From CAYFYS01 sp965202905 (GTDB lineage Bacteria > Pseudomonadota > Alphaproteobacteria > MPNO01), in the NCBI GenBank assembly GCA_965202905.1, contig OZ241868.1, positions 3,162,001 through 3,226,000 of the forward strand: 64,000 nucleotides of DNA, in the 5' to 3' direction. The translations under genes were made by a program, and so were the position numbers. Below, one piece after another: positions 19,493 to 30,298 of the stretch (positions are counted from its first letter, which is position 1; every line of letters begins with the position of its first letter). The notes under the pieces are model-generated. The model was not told the origin of the DNA, made no database searches, and saw only the letters and a list, made by a program, of their open reading frames with translations.

Positions 19493-20814
19493 GCGGCGCC
19501 TTTGATCGCCCCGCGCCCGATGCTGTGGTAATCGAAGCCCGCGGCCTGCATCTCTTCCGTGCGGTAGATGTTGCGCATGTCGACCAGAACGGGGGACTTC
19601 AGCAGGCCCTTGGCGCGCCGCAGGTCGAGCGCCCGGAACTCGTTCCACTCGGTGATGATCGCCAGGCAGTCGGCCCCGTCCATCGTGCTATAGGCGTCAT
19701 CGTACCAATCGACGCCGTTGAACAGCAACCTGGCCTCGTTCATGCCCTGCGGGTCGAACGCGCGCACCTTGGCGCCGCGCCCGGTCAGCCCCGGAAGGAT
19801 ATCCAGGCTCGGGCTGTCGCGCATATCGTCGGTGTTGGGCTTGAAGGTCAGCCCCAGCACTGCGATGGTCTTGCCCTCGACCGAGCCGTCGCAGGCATCG
19901 ACGATCTTGTCGACCATCCGCTGCTTGCGCGAATCGTTGACCGCGACGACCGTCTCGACGATCCGTATCGGCGCACCCGCCTGGCGCGCGGTGGAGACCA
20001 GCGCCAGCGCGTCCTTGGGGAAGCACGAACCGCCATAGCCCGGCCCGGCGTGCAGGAACTTGCGCCCGATGCGCCCGTCCAGGCCGATGCCCCGGGCGAC
20101 GTCCCGAACGTCGGCGCCGACCTTCTCGCACAGATCGGCGATCTCGTTGATGAAGGTGATCTTGGTCGCAAGAAAGGTGTTGGCGGCGTATTTGATCAGC
20201 TCGGCTGTCTCGATCCCGGTAAAGACGATCGGCGTCTCGAGCAGATAGAGCGGCCGGTAGAGCGCGCGCAGGACATCCGAGGCGCGGCCGCCGTCGCTGC
20301 CGATGACCACCCGATCCGGCCGCATGAAGTCGTTGATCGCCGAGCCTTCGCGCAGGAACTCGGGGTTCGAGGCGACATCGAAGGCGTCGGGCGAGCGGTG
20401 CTGCCCGACGATGCTCCGGACCTCGCGCCCGGTGCCGACCGGCACCGTCGACTTGGTCACGATGACGGTGTAGTCGTTCTCCATCGCCTTGGCGATGTCT
20501 TCGGCGGCTTGGTAGACGTAGCTCAGATCGGCGTGTCCGTCGCCGCGCCGGCTCGGCGTGCCGACCGCGATGAAAACCGCATCGGAGCCGACGACCGCCT
20601 CTTCGAGGTCGGTGGTGAACGACATCCTGTCCGCGTTCACGTTCGATTCGACCAGCGCCTCCAGCCCCGGCTCGTAGATCGGCATCTCACCGCCGCGCAA
20701 CTGCCGGATCCTGGATACGTCCTTGTCCATGCAGACGACCTCGACGCCGAACTCCGAAAAGCACGCGCCCGAGACCAGCCCGACGTAACCCACACCCACC
20801 ATGCCTATACGCAC
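19489..20814 (-). CDS. ugd: UDP-glucose 6-dehydrogenase
   Basis: This 441-residue enzyme oxidises UDP-glucose to UDP-glucuronate with two NAD+. It starts with the Rossmann motif IGMVGVGYVG. The catalytic cysteine lies in GYGGSCFPKD (about residue 260), and NPEFLREG and GLTFKPNTDDMRDSPS are typical. I chose the GTG at 20814 because it begins VRIGMVGVGY; an upstream ATG at 20880 would add a non-conserved 22-residue leader. It lies between galU, which makes its substrate, and the hexomutase. Confidence 0.95.
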   Translation of the reverse strand: MRIGMVGVGYVGLVSGACFSEFGVEVVCMDKDVSRIRQLRGGEMPIYEPGLEALVESNVNADRMSFTTDLEEAVVGSDAVFIAVGTPSRRGDGHADLSYVYQAAEDIAKAMENDYTVIVTKSTVPVGTGREVRSIVGQHRSPDAFDVASNPEFLREGSAINDFMRPDRVVIGSDGGRASDVLRALYRPLYLLETPIVFTGIETAELIKYAANTFLATKITFINEIADLCEKVGADVRDVARGIGLDGRIGRKFLHAGPGYGGSCFPKDALALVSTARQAGAPIRIVETVVAVNDSRKQRMVDKIVDACDGSVEGKTIAVLGLTFKPNTDDMRDSPSLDILPGLTGRGAKVRAFDPQGMNEARLLFNGVDWYDDAYSTMDGADCLAIITEWNEFRALDLRRAKGLLKSPVLVDMRNIYRTEEMQAAGFDYHSIGRGAIKGAA

Positions 20815-20876
20815 GACTTGACCCCACTCTCGGTTGCGCGGCTGCCGACGGCTCCGCCGCTCGATGTTGAACCCGG

Positions 20877-21746
20877 TCAACGAACGCGATCAAGCATTTC
20901 CCGGACCTCGTCCGCGAGATCGTCCCGCCCGAGGGCGAAGGCGAGATTCGCTTCGAGGAACCCGATCTTGTCGCCGCAATCATAGCGCTTGCCGGCGAAG
21001 CGATAGCCGTGAAACGGCGCGGCGCCGAGCAGGCGCGCCATGGCGTCGGTGAGCTGAATCTCCCCGCCCGCGCCGCGCTCGCCGCGCGCGAGATGCTCGA
21101 AGATCTCCGGCAGCAGGATGTAGCGTCCGATGATGCTGAGCGTCGAGGGAGCGTCTGCGGGCGCCGGCTTCTCGACCAGCCCGGCCACCTCGGCGAGCCT
21201 GCCGTCGTCGCTGCCGACATCGAGGATGCCGTAGCGGTCGGTGTGCTCGCGCGGCACGTCCATGACCGCGACCACATTGCCGCCCGTGCTCCGGTGCGCC
21301 TCGACCATCTGCTTCAGGCAAGGGATTTCGGCCAGCACCAGATCGTCGGGCAGGATCACGGCGAAGGGCTCGTTTCCTACGATCTCGCGCGCGCACCACA
21401 CGGCGTGGCCGAGCCCGAGGGGCTCCTGCTGGCGGGTGTAGAACAGCTTTCCCGGGGTCGGCACCGCCGCGTTGACCTGGCCCAGCTCGACCATCTTGCC
21501 GCGTCCGTTCAGCACCGCCTCGAGCTCGAAGGCGTGATCGAAGTGATCCTCCATCGCCGACTTGCCGCGTCCGGTGACCAGGACCACGTTCTCGATCCCG
21601 GCAGCGAGCGCCTCCTCGACCGCATACTGGATGAGCGGCTTGTCGACCACCGGCAGCATTTCCTTGGGGATCGTCTTGGTTGCCGGCAGAAAGCGGGTGC
21701 CCAACCCACCGACCGGCAGCACTGCGGTGCGCAGGCGTTGCGACAC
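20877..21746 (-). CDS. galU: UTP--glucose-1-phosphate uridylyltransferase
   Basis: This 289-residue nucleotidyltransferase makes UDP-glucose from UTP and glucose-1-phosphate. It shows the nucleotide-binding motif VLPVGGLGTRFLPATKTIPKE, the block VDKPLIQYAVEEA, VILPDDLVL in the metal site, and KRYDCGDKIGFLEAN near the C-terminus. The length is typical. It is the first gene of the leftward nucleotide-sugar operon, 62 bp upstream of ugd. The 134 bp upstream to the DnaJ-like gene probably hold its promoter. Confidence 0.96.
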   Translation of the reverse strand: MSQRLRTAVLPVGGLGTRFLPATKTIPKEMLPVVDKPLIQYAVEEALAAGIENVVLVTGRGKSAMEDHFDHAFELEAVLNGRGKMVELGQVNAAVPTPGKLFYTRQQEPLGLGHAVWCAREIVGNEPFAVILPDDLVLAEIPCLKQMVEAHRSTGGNVVAVMDVPREHTDRYGILDVGSDDGRLAEVAGLVEKPAPADAPSTLSIIGRYILLPEIFEHLARGERGAGGEIQLTDAMARLLGAAPFHGYRFAGKRYDCGDKIGFLEANLAFALGRDDLADEVREMLDRVR

Positions 21747-21880
21747 TGATTGGCCCTCCGTTGCGGGACCGGGCGGCGCGCGCGAGATCTCCGCCCGAAA
21801 GAGTTGGTCGCCAAGCGATGAGGCTCAGGAATTCCCGGGCAGTATTGCCACACCTCCGGCCGAACCTGCAATCGCCGCGC

Positions 21881-22621
21881 TCATCCGCCGAGCAGCAACT
21901 CCTTGGCCTGGTTGATCTTGGCGGCCAGATAGGTCGAGCCGCCGTGATCGGGGTGGATCTTGAGCATCAGCCGGCGATGGGCGTCGCGCACCTCCTCGGG
22001 GCTCGCCCCGGGGCCGAGCCCGAGGATCTCACAGGCCTCCTCGGCCGTCATGGTCTGCGGCCCGGGACCCTGGCCCCATGAGCCGCCCTGCCCGCCGGCG
22101 CCCGTCTGCCCCTGAGTGCGGGCGTCGTCCTCGCCGCCGCGCCACTCGGCGCCGTGGACCCGGTCGAGATAGCTCTCCAGCACCGAGGCCGATTGGGCGT
22201 CGTTCACCCGGCATTCCTGGAGCAGCGCCATCAGCTCCTCCCGGCTCAGCTCGCCCAGGCGCCTGCCGCGGAACGCACCCTCCAGGACGGTGCCGTGCAG
22301 CGCGCCCGAATCGTGATCCAGCCGCATGCGCAGATACGCCGTCTCCACGTCGGAGGACTGGCCGGGCGACGGGCCACGAAAGCTCTGGGCGAGCCTGCCG
22401 ATCTGCCGCGCCCGCAAGAAGATCGGGATCAGCCCGGCGGCGATCATGGTGGCAATCCCGCTTCGCCCGGTTACCGTCAGATAGCCCGCGATCGCGAGGG
22501 CCAGGATCGCGCCGGTCCATTTCAAGGTCTTGAGCAGGACCTTCGGGTTGGCGCCCGAAACGCCACGCGCGACCAGCAGCAGTCCGACGAACAGCGCGAT
22601 GCCGAGGATCAGATAAGGCAT
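21881..22621 (-). CDS. Membrane-anchored DnaJ-domain protein
   Basis: This 246-residue protein has two N-terminal hydrophobic segments (about 3-20 and 34-68), a soluble linker containing SDVETAYLRMRLDHDSG, a Gly-rich stretch (about 170-190), and a C-terminal J domain with the HPD triad in KIHPDHGGS. The triad would stimulate DnaK ATPase at the membrane. This architecture is common in alphaproteobacteria, often beside a VWA protein as here (19 bp downstream of it). The client is unknown. Confidence 0.85.
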   Translation of the reverse strand: MPYLILGIALFVGLLLVARGVSGANPKVLLKTLKWTGAILALAIAGYLTVTGRSGIATMIAAGLIPIFLRARQIGRLAQSFRGPSPGQSSDVETAYLRMRLDHDSGALHGTVLEGAFRGRRLGELSREELMALLQECRVNDAQSASVLESYLDRVHGAEWRGGEDDARTQGQTGAGGQGGSWGQGPGPQTMTAEEACEILGLGPGASPEEVRDAHRRLMLKIHPDHGGSTYLAAKINQAKELLLGG

Positions 22622-22640
22622 GGCGCGCGCGTTCCCGCGC

Positions 22641-23360
22641 TCATCCTATCTGCTTGGTGATCTGCAGCGCGGCGCCGCCGGTCCGCTTGCCGTAATCGGC
22701 CAGCGCCAGCCGGCCGCCGGCGGCAAAGACCGCCACCGCACTCAGCAGGTCCCGAAGCTGCCGCGCCGAAGCCGAATCGAAGCCGCAACAGGCGCCGCCC
22801 GACAGCTTCGCGATATGCCGAAAGGCGCGCACCGCGATCGGCTCGGCGCCTTCCTGGAAGACGAAGGCCGGCACACCCTGGACGCCGAGCAGGCCGGCAT
22901 GGTGACACAGCCTGTCGACATCTTCTTCCATGCAGTCGCCGACATAGACCAGCGCGTTGACCTTCCTCCTGGCGGTTTCCTTCAGCGTGTGCTTGAGCAC
23001 CTTCTCGATCTGGGTCTGGCCGCCGCGGCAGCGAACCGCGGTCATCCGGCGGACCAGCTCGCCGGAGGACTCGACCCACGGGCTCGCCTTGCACTCGCCG
23101 AACCCGCGGAAGAAGACGAGCTGAACCTCCAGCCCGCCGAGCCCTTCGGTCGCGTTGAACATCTCGGCCTGGAGGTGGCAGGCCCGGTCCCAGGTCGGCT
23201 CGCGGCTGGCGGTGGCGTCCATCGCAAAGATCAGCCTGCCCCGCCCGTCGGGAGATTTCAGGTTGGGCGTCCGTGCGACCTGCGCCAGGAAACTGGCGAC
23301 ATCCTCGCACGATGATTTTACGGCCGGCCGACCCGGCCCCCGCGTCACGTTCTTGGACAT
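22641..23360 (-). CDS. VWA-domain protein conserved beside DnaJ-like gene
   Basis: This 239-residue cytoplasmic protein has a von Willebrand A fold. The MIDAS motif appears as DATAS (DxTxS) in RLIFAMDATASREPTWD (about 43-59), and VYVGDCMEE contributes the later metal-site acidic residue. It has no signal peptide or membrane segment. Family members sit upstream of J-domain membrane proteins in alphaproteobacteria, so a shared but uncharacterised role is likely. Confidence 0.82.
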   Translation of the reverse strand: MSKNVTRGPGRPAVKSSCEDVASFLAQVARTPNLKSPDGRGRLIFAMDATASREPTWDRACHLQAEMFNATEGLGGLEVQLVFFRGFGECKASPWVESSGELVRRMTAVRCRGGQTQIEKVLKHTLKETARRKVNALVYVGDCMEEDVDRLCHHAGLLGVQGVPAFVFQEGAEPIAVRAFRHIAKLSGGACCGFDSASARQLRDLLSAVAVFAAGGRLALADYGKRTGGAALQITKQIG

Positions 23361-23452
23361 CGTTCGCAGTCACCCCTGAGGGTTGAGATAGGGCCTCCTC
23401 CCGCCCCTTTCCAGGCTTGCGGCTCCCGCCATGAACCCCGTTCGGCGTTTCC

Positions 23453-25507
23453 CTAGGCCGGCTCCATCCAGATCGCGGTATCGTGGAACACCGCCCCGCC
23501 CAACGGCGGCCCGGGATCGGCGCTGACCAGCAGATTGATCCCGATGCCCTCTTCGAAGTCGGGCCCGGGCCAGATCCCCTCGACGACCACCACGCCGCGC
23601 TGCAGGCCGTCGAACGGCTCGGCGTGGACGGTCACCGCCCCGCGGTCGTTGCCCAGCCGCACGCGGTCTCCGGCACCGAGGCCGAGGCCGAGGCAATCGG
23701 CGGGGTGGATCATCGCGGTCGGCCGGATTTCCCGGGCGCGGGCGCCCGGGGTCTCGGTGAAGCTCGAATTGAGGAACTGGCGCGAGGGCGCGGTTATCAG
23801 CCGGAACGGCCGGGCCTCGTCGGCTTCGTCGATGATCTCCAGATGATCCGGCAGTTCGGGCATCAGCGCGTGCATCGGCCCGAGCGACGCCCAGTCCGGC
23901 GCGAAGCGGAATCTGCCGTCGGGCTGAGGGAATCCGTCGAGGAAATGCGCCGCCTCGAACGGCGGGGCGCAGTCGATCCAGCGCGTCCGTGCGAGCGCGC
24001 CCGCGCCGCAATAGCCCGACGCACGCAGCGTGCGGTCGATCATCTCCCAGGCCGAGATCTCGAAGCCCTCATGCCGCGCGCCCAGCCGCACGGCGAGGTC
24101 GGCCAGCACGTCATGGTTGGACCGCGATTCGCCGACCGGGGCGATCGCGCGCGGGCCGATCTGCAGGTGGGTATGGCCGAGCGCGAGATAGAGGTCGTCG
24201 TGCTCCAGGAAGGTCGTGGCGGGCAGCACGATGTCGGCCATCCGCGCGGTCTCGGTCAGGAACTGCTCGTGAACGCAGACGAACAGGTCGGGGCGTTCGA
24301 ACCCGCGGCGCACCAGCCCGAGATCCGGCGCCACCGACATCGGGTTGGTGTTCTGGATCAGCATCGCCGTGACCGGCGGGCCGTCGCCGATGTCGCGGCG
24401 ATCGCCGTTCAAGACGGGGCCGATGCGCGACATGTCGAGCACCCGGGTCCGGCAATCGGGAATATCGAGCCCTTCGATCAGGGTCATGTCGAGCCGGAAG
24501 AGATCCCCGTTGGAATACATGGCGCCGCCGCCGCGATGCGCCCAGGCGCCCGACACCGCCGGCAGGCAGCTCACCGCATGGAAGGCGGCCGCCCCGTTGC
24601 GCGAGCGCGAGAAGCCGTAGCCGCATCGGATCATCGCCTTCCCGGTGGAGCCATAGAGTCGGGCGAAATCTTCGATTTCGCCCGGTGCGAGGCCGGTGAT
24701 TCCCGCCGCCCAGCCCGGCGTGCGCGTGGCCACATGCGCCTCCAGCCGGTCCGGCGCATCGGTGTAGCGCGCCATGTAGCCGCGGTCGGCCAGCCCGTCG
24801 CGGAACAGGACATGCATCGTCGCGCACGCCAGCGCGCCGTCGGTGCCGGGCCGGGGCGCCAAATGGATATCGGCCGTCTTCGCGGTCGCGGTCCGGTAGG
24901 GATCGACGACCACGACCGTCGCCCCGCGCTCTTTCCGGGCGGCCGCAATGTGGTGCATCAGGTTGACCTGGGTGTGCACCGGGTTCGATCCCCAGATCAC
25001 GATCAGGTCGCTGTCGGCGATCTCGCAGGAATCGGGGCCGTATTTGGCGCCGACGCCGGCGCGCCAGCCCGCATCGGTCAGCGAGGAGCAGATGGTCTTG
25101 AGCTGGCGGGAATAGCCCTTGGCATGGCGCAGCCGGTTGATCCCGTCGCGTTGCACCAGACCCATCGTGCCGGCGTAGTAGTAGGGCCAGACGGCCTCGC
25201 CGCCGTGCCTGTCCCCGGCTGCGAGGAACGCCTCGGCGGCGCGGTCGAGCGCCTCGTCCCAGCCGATCTCGACGAACTGGCCGGAGCCCTTGGGCCCGGT
25301 CCGGCGCAGCGGAGCGGTCAAGCGGTCGGGATGATGGACGCGCTCGGCATAGCGCGCGACCTTGGCGCAGACCACGCCCGCGGTGTAGCGGTTGGCCTGC
25401 GCGCCACGCACCGCGCCGATACGTTCGGGCGCGAGCCGTTCGACCTCCAGAGCACACGCGCTCGGACAGTCGTGCGGGCAAACCGAATAGGCGACATCCA
25501 AGGGCAC
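23453..25507 (-). CDS. Molybdopterin oxidoreductase, BisC/formate-dehydrogenase superfamily
   Basis: This 684-residue enzyme binds a bis-MGD molybdenum cofactor. The N-terminus has a 4Fe-4S motif, C10-x3-C14-x3-C18 with C47 (CPHDCPSAC ... VVCAKV). It continues with the molybdopterin blocks VIWGSNPVHTQVNLM and TNPMSVAPD, and a C-terminal dinucleotide-binding domain (RQFLNSSFTETPGAR, HPADCLGLGLGAGDRVRL). There is no Tat signal, so it is cytoplasmic. The substrate cannot be predicted; related uncharacterised proteins occur alone, as here, without electron-transfer subunits. Confidence 0.88.
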   Translation of the reverse strand: MPLDVAYSVCPHDCPSACALEVERLAPERIGAVRGAQANRYTAGVVCAKVARYAERVHHPDRLTAPLRRTGPKGSGQFVEIGWDEALDRAAEAFLAAGDRHGGEAVWPYYYAGTMGLVQRDGINRLRHAKGYSRQLKTICSSLTDAGWRAGVGAKYGPDSCEIADSDLIVIWGSNPVHTQVNLMHHIAAARKERGATVVVVDPYRTATAKTADIHLAPRPGTDGALACATMHVLFRDGLADRGYMARYTDAPDRLEAHVATRTPGWAAGITGLAPGEIEDFARLYGSTGKAMIRCGYGFSRSRNGAAAFHAVSCLPAVSGAWAHRGGGAMYSNGDLFRLDMTLIEGLDIPDCRTRVLDMSRIGPVLNGDRRDIGDGPPVTAMLIQNTNPMSVAPDLGLVRRGFERPDLFVCVHEQFLTETARMADIVLPATTFLEHDDLYLALGHTHLQIGPRAIAPVGESRSNHDVLADLAVRLGARHEGFEISAWEMIDRTLRASGYCGAGALARTRWIDCAPPFEAAHFLDGFPQPDGRFRFAPDWASLGPMHALMPELPDHLEIIDEADEARPFRLITAPSRQFLNSSFTETPGARAREIRPTAMIHPADCLGLGLGAGDRVRLGNDRGAVTVHAEPFDGLQRGVVVVEGIWPGPDFEEGIGINLLVSADPGPPLGGAVFHDTAIWMEPA

Positions 25508-25602
25508 GGCGACGCGCTCACCTTTACGAAGAAACAGGCCGTTTCACCTGCCGCCGAGTATAGGCCGGACGGCGGCGCCCGACAATCTCGGAGCCGGACC
25601 GC

Positions 25603-26568
<966 letters not shown>

Positions 26569-26711
26569 CGGGCGGACAACTCCATGTCCCGGCATCCCGG
26601 CATCGGCCCATCCTCTCGATCGTGCGCCCGGGAGGATAACGGGCGGGGGCGGGCGCTGCCGCAACAAACATTTTGTCACTTTCGGGTGATACGGCCCGTA
26701 CAATCGGCGCC

Positions 26712-27659
26712 GTGCCCAGGTTCACCCTGCTCCAGCGCATCGACAACGTGGTCCCGCAAAGGCCGCTCGCCTATTCGCTATGCACGATCACCGCGCTCTG
26801 CTGGGCCGGAACGATCGTCGTCGGCCGCGCCGCGACGCCCGAGGCGCCGCCGATGGCGCTCAATTTCTGGCGATGGGCGATCGCCTTCCTGGTCATGGCG
26901 CCGTTCACCGGGGCGGCGCTGATCGCCAAACGCCGGGTGGTGTTCGCCCATTGGCGGATCCTCACCCGACTCGGCGTGCTCAACATGACCGTCTTCGGCA
27001 GCCTGCTGTTCTTCGGGATCGAAAACACCCAGGGGATCAACGGTTCGATCGTCCTGGCGACGATGACCATCAACATCGTGCTGGTCTCGTGGCTGTTCGT
27101 CGGCGTTCGCGTCTCGCGGCTGCAACTGCTGGGCGTCGTGCTGGGTTTCGTCGGCATCGTCCTGATGGTGGTGCGCGGCGACTTCACCGCGCTGCTGAGC
27201 CTTCGGATCAACATCGGCGATCCGCTGATCTGGGCCGGCACGCTCGGATACGCCCTCTACTCGACCAGCGTACACCGCGCGCCCAAGGCGCTCACACCGG
27301 GCGAGTTGATGACGGCGCTCTGCCTGGTGGGGACGCTCACCTGCCTGCCGCTGGTCGCGATCGAGTGGGCGGTCTTCGCCCGGCCGATGATCTGGACCGT
27401 GGATTCGACGCTCGCGGCGCTGTTTCTCGGCCTGTTTCCCTCCGCGCTCGCCCAGACGCTTTGGGTCGCCGGCATCAACCGGATCGGGGCCACGATCGCG
27501 GGCTATTTCTTCTATGCCGTGCCGGTGTTCGGCGCGCTGATGGCGATCGGGTTCCTGGGCGAGACGCTGCGCTGGCACCACATAGCCGGCATCGCGCTGG
27601 TCTTCCTCGGCGTCTACGCCGCGACGGCGCGGGCCGCGCCGCCGGATCAGACCGGCTGA
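26712..27659 (+). CDS. EamA/DMT-superfamily transporter
   Basis: This roughly 315-residue inner-membrane protein has ten predicted hydrophobic segments in two EamA repeats. The first begins ALCWAGTIVVGRAA with LNFWRWAIAFLVM; the second includes GYALYSTSVHR and ends GFLGETLRWHHIAGIALVFLGVYAA. Such proteins usually export metabolites or amino acids. The GTG at 26712 is chosen; an in-frame TTG at 26673 is the alternative. The 3' end overlaps the opposing Gfo/Idh gene by 13 bp. Confidence 0.87.
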   Translation: MPRFTLLQRIDNVVPQRPLAYSLCTITALCWAGTIVVGRAATPEAPPMALNFWRWAIAFLVMAPFTGAALIAKRRVVFAHWRILTRLGVLNMTVFGSLLFFGIENTQGINGSIVLATMTINIVLVSWLFVGVRVSRLQLLGVVLGFVGIVLMVVRGDFTALLSLRINIGDPLIWAGTLGYALYSTSVHRAPKALTPGELMTALCLVGTLTCLPLVAIEWAVFARPMIWTVDSTLAALFLGLFPSALAQTLWVAGINRIGATIAGYFFYAVPVFGALMAIGFLGETLRWHHIAGIALVFLGVYAATARAAPPDQTG

Positions 27660-28627
27660 GGCGCGCCGGTCTCCGCCGAGATGACGATCGCCTCCAGCAC
27701 CGCTGTGGCATGGGCCATCTCGGCCGGCGGGATCGGAAACGCCGGACCGCCCTCGACGGCGCCGGCGAACGCCTCCAGGCAGTCCTGCACGGTGCGGTAA
27801 CCCGGATAGGCATAGCCGTCCCAGGTCCGGCGGTCGTCGGTCCCATCGGTGAAAACCGCCTCGAACCGGTGGAGAAAGCCGATCTCGGCCCACCCGTCGG
27901 CGCCGATGACCCGGAGCTGGTAGAGCTGCGCGCTGGCCGCCACCGTGCCGAGATAGCCGGTGCAGCCGTTCTCGAAGTCGATCAGGACCGAGGTCGCGTC
28001 GTCGACCGCGAACGGCAGCGCCAGGCGCTTGCTCTTCGTCGTCACCTGGGTCATCGGCCCGATCAGGTCGATGAAGGCGTCCACGACATGGATGCCGAGC
28101 GAGGTCATGCCACCGGCCGGGCTCTCCCTGGCATCGCTGCGCCAGGTCCCGCCGGCGCCGGCGAGGTTGGCGGTGAAGTTGCCCTCGACATGGAGCGGCG
28201 CGCCCAGCCGTCCGGACGCGAGGGTCTCGCGAAGCGCGGCCGTGTTGGGCGAGAAGCGCCGGTTGTGGCCGATCGCGAGCTGCACCCCGGCCGCTTCGAC
28301 CGCGGCGATGGCGCGGCGCGCTTCCTGCGCGGTCAAGGTCAGGGGTTTCTCGCAGAACACGTGCTTGCCGGCCTCGGCCGCCGCGCAGATCTGATCGCAG
28401 TGCAGCGTATGGGGCGTCGCCAGCACCACCGCGTCGATCGCTGGATCGGCCAGCACCGCGCCGTAGTCGTCGCCCAGCGCGATCCCCTTGGCGGCGGCGT
28501 AGTCTGCGGCCTTGGCGACCGTCCGGGTCACCCCGCGGGCGAACCGGATCGCATCGCTCTTCCCGTGGACGGACTCGACGAGCGTCTGGCCCCAGCGGCC
28601 GAGCCCGACGATGGCTGCGTCGATCAT
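27647..28627 (-). CDS. Gfo/Idh/MocA-family NAD(P)-dependent oxidoreductase
   Basis: This 326-residue protein has an N-terminal Rossmann domain (AAIVGLGRWGQTLVESV, residues about 4-20) and the family motif CEKPLTLTAQEA (EKP, about 94-105), followed by a GFO_IDH_MocA C-terminal domain. Members oxidise or reduce sugars, inositols or similar compounds; the substrate is not evident. Its ATG overlaps the stop of the aldehyde dehydrogenase (ATGA), so both are translated from one message and may act in sequence. Confidence 0.88.
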   Translation of the reverse strand: MIDAAIVGLGRWGQTLVESVHGKSDAIRFARGVTRTVAKAADYAAAKGIALGDDYGAVLADPAIDAVVLATPHTLHCDQICAAAEAGKHVFCEKPLTLTAQEARRAIAAVEAAGVQLAIGHNRRFSPNTAALRETLASGRLGAPLHVEGNFTANLAGAGGTWRSDARESPAGGMTSLGIHVVDAFIDLIGPMTQVTTKSKRLALPFAVDDATSVLIDFENGCTGYLGTVAASAQLYQLRVIGADGWAEIGFLHRFEAVFTDGTDDRRTWDGYAYPGYRTVQDCLEAFAGAVEGGPAFPIPPAEMAHATAVLEAIVISAETGAPQPV

Positions 28628-30147
28628 TCGGCGCCGACGCTCTCGCGCGGCACGAGCATGTCGTACCAGGGCTTGTTCTCGCGGGTCTTGGCGTCATCGA
28701 CGTGCAGCGACTTGACCTCGGTGTATTCGTTCAGCCCTTCCTCGCCGAACTCGCGGCCGACGCCGGACTGTTTGTAGCCGCCGAACGGCATGCGCTCGCT
28801 CAACAGATGCCAGTCGTTGATCCAGACCGTGCCGGTCCTCATGCGCCCGGCGACCGCGCGCGCCCGGTCGATGTCCCCGCTCCAGACGCCGCCGCCCAAC
28901 CCGAAGATCGAGTCGTTGGCGATCGAGACGGCCTGATCCTCGTCGCCGTATTTGAGCACGCAGAGAACGGGCCCGAAGATCTCCTCCTGGGCGATCCGCA
29001 TGTCGTTGGTGACGTTGGTGAACACGGTGGGCTTGATGTAATAGCCCTTGCCGAGCTCGCCCCCGGTCGCCCGCACGCCGCCGCAGGCAAGCGTCGCGCC
29101 CTCCTTCTTGCCGATCTCGATATACTCCAGCACGGTCTCCATGTGACGCTCGGAGACCACGGGTCCGACCTTGGTCGCCGGATCCAGCGGGTCGCCCATC
29201 GGCAGCGCCTCGAGCCTGGCGACCATCCGGGCGACGAAGTCGTCGTGCTGCCGCTCGGGCAGAAGCAGGCGGGTGCCGGACTCGCAGACCTGCCCCTGGT
29301 GGTAGAACGAGGCGAAGATCGACCCGTCGACGGCGATGTCCCAGTCGGCATCGTTCAAGACGATGTTGGCCGACTTGCCGCCGCACTCCAGCGTGACCTT
29401 CTTCAGGGTGGCGGAGGCCTTGGCCATGATGTTGCGGCCGACCTCCGTCGAGCCGGTAAACGCGACCTTGTCGACGTCAGGGCTCGTGGTCAGCACCTCG
29501 CCGATCTTGCCGCCGGGCCCGGCGACGATGTTGACCACGCCCGGCGGGAAACCCGCTTCGTCGACGATGCGGGCGAGCTCCATCGCATTCAGCGGCGTGT
29601 CGGTCGCCGGCTTCAGCACGATCGTGTTGCCGGTCGCCAAGGCGGGGCCGAGCTTCCAGACCGCCATCAGCAGCGGGAAATTCCACGGGATGATCGAGGC
29701 GCAGACGCCGATCGGCTCGCGGATGGTGTAGTTGTAGGACCGTCCGGCGCGGGACATGCCCTCGATCTCGCGCGCCTCGGCGTTGTAGTTCTTCGCCATC
29801 CCGGCGAAATAGGCCATCTGGCGCTGGGCGAGATAGGCATCGGCGCCGCACTTGGCGATGGTGCCGCCCGAATCGCGCGACTCGGCGGCGGCAAGCTCCT
29901 TCTGGCGCTCCTTCATGATGGCGGCGACCTTGCCGATCAGCGCCGAGCGCGCCTCGCCGCTCATCGACGGCCACGGCCCCTCGTCGAAGGCCTTGCGCGC
30001 CGCCGCGATCGCCTTCCGGGCGTCGTTCTCGCCCGCCACCGGAATGTTGGCTATCGCCTCACCGTTGGCGGGGTTGCGGGTCGGCCGGGTGGCGCCGCCT
30101 TCCGCGTCGACGAACTCGCCACCGATATAGAGCCGATAGGTCTCCAT
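28624..30147 (-). CDS. Aldehyde dehydrogenase (NAD(P)-dependent)
   Basis: This 507-residue enzyme oxidises an aldehyde to an acid. It contains IIPWNFPLLMAVWKLGPAL (about 152-170), the cofactor motif FTGSTEVGR, the general base E254 in ECGGKSANIV, and the catalytic C288 in GQVCESGTR. The length is typical for the family. The ATG at 30147 begins METYRLYIGGEFVDAEGG, the usual betaine-aldehyde/phenylacetaldehyde-type start. It is divergent from the enoyl-CoA hydratase operon over 151 bp and is coupled to the Gfo/Idh gene. Confidence 0.92.
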   Translation of the reverse strand: METYRLYIGGEFVDAEGGATRPTRNPANGEAIANIPVAGENDARKAIAAARKAFDEGPWPSMSGEARSALIGKVAAIMKERQKELAAAESRDSGGTIAKCGADAYLAQRQMAYFAGMAKNYNAEAREIEGMSRAGRSYNYTIREPIGVCASIIPWNFPLLMAVWKLGPALATGNTIVLKPATDTPLNAMELARIVDEAGFPPGVVNIVAGPGGKIGEVLTTSPDVDKVAFTGSTEVGRNIMAKASATLKKVTLECGGKSANIVLNDADWDIAVDGSIFASFYHQGQVCESGTRLLLPERQHDDFVARMVARLEALPMGDPLDPATKVGPVVSERHMETVLEYIEIGKKEGATLACGGVRATGGELGKGYYIKPTVFTNVTNDMRIAQEEIFGPVLCVLKYGDEDQAVSIANDSIFGLGGGVWSGDIDRARAVAGRMRTGTVWINDWHLLSERMPFGGYKQSGVGREFGEEGLNEYTEVKSLHVDDAKTRENKPWYDMLVPRESVGAE

Positions 30148-30164
30148 GATTGCCCGTTCTCCCA

Positions 30165-30197
30165 GGTTCTCCGATCGCGTGGTTTCTCCGATCGCGC
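30165..30197. repeat. 16-17 bp imperfect tandem duplication in divergent spacer
   Basis: GGTTCTCCGATCGCGT is followed at once by a near copy with one extra T and a T-to-C change. It lies just upstream of the aldehyde dehydrogenase start. Confidence 0.75.
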
Positions 30198-30298
30198 GGT
30201 CGCGGAGATATAGCCAGTGCCGCGCCGCCCGTCCATAGCGCGGGCCCGCCGACGCTGATAGGTTTCCGCCAAAGACCGCTCGCCCACCAGGAGGCATC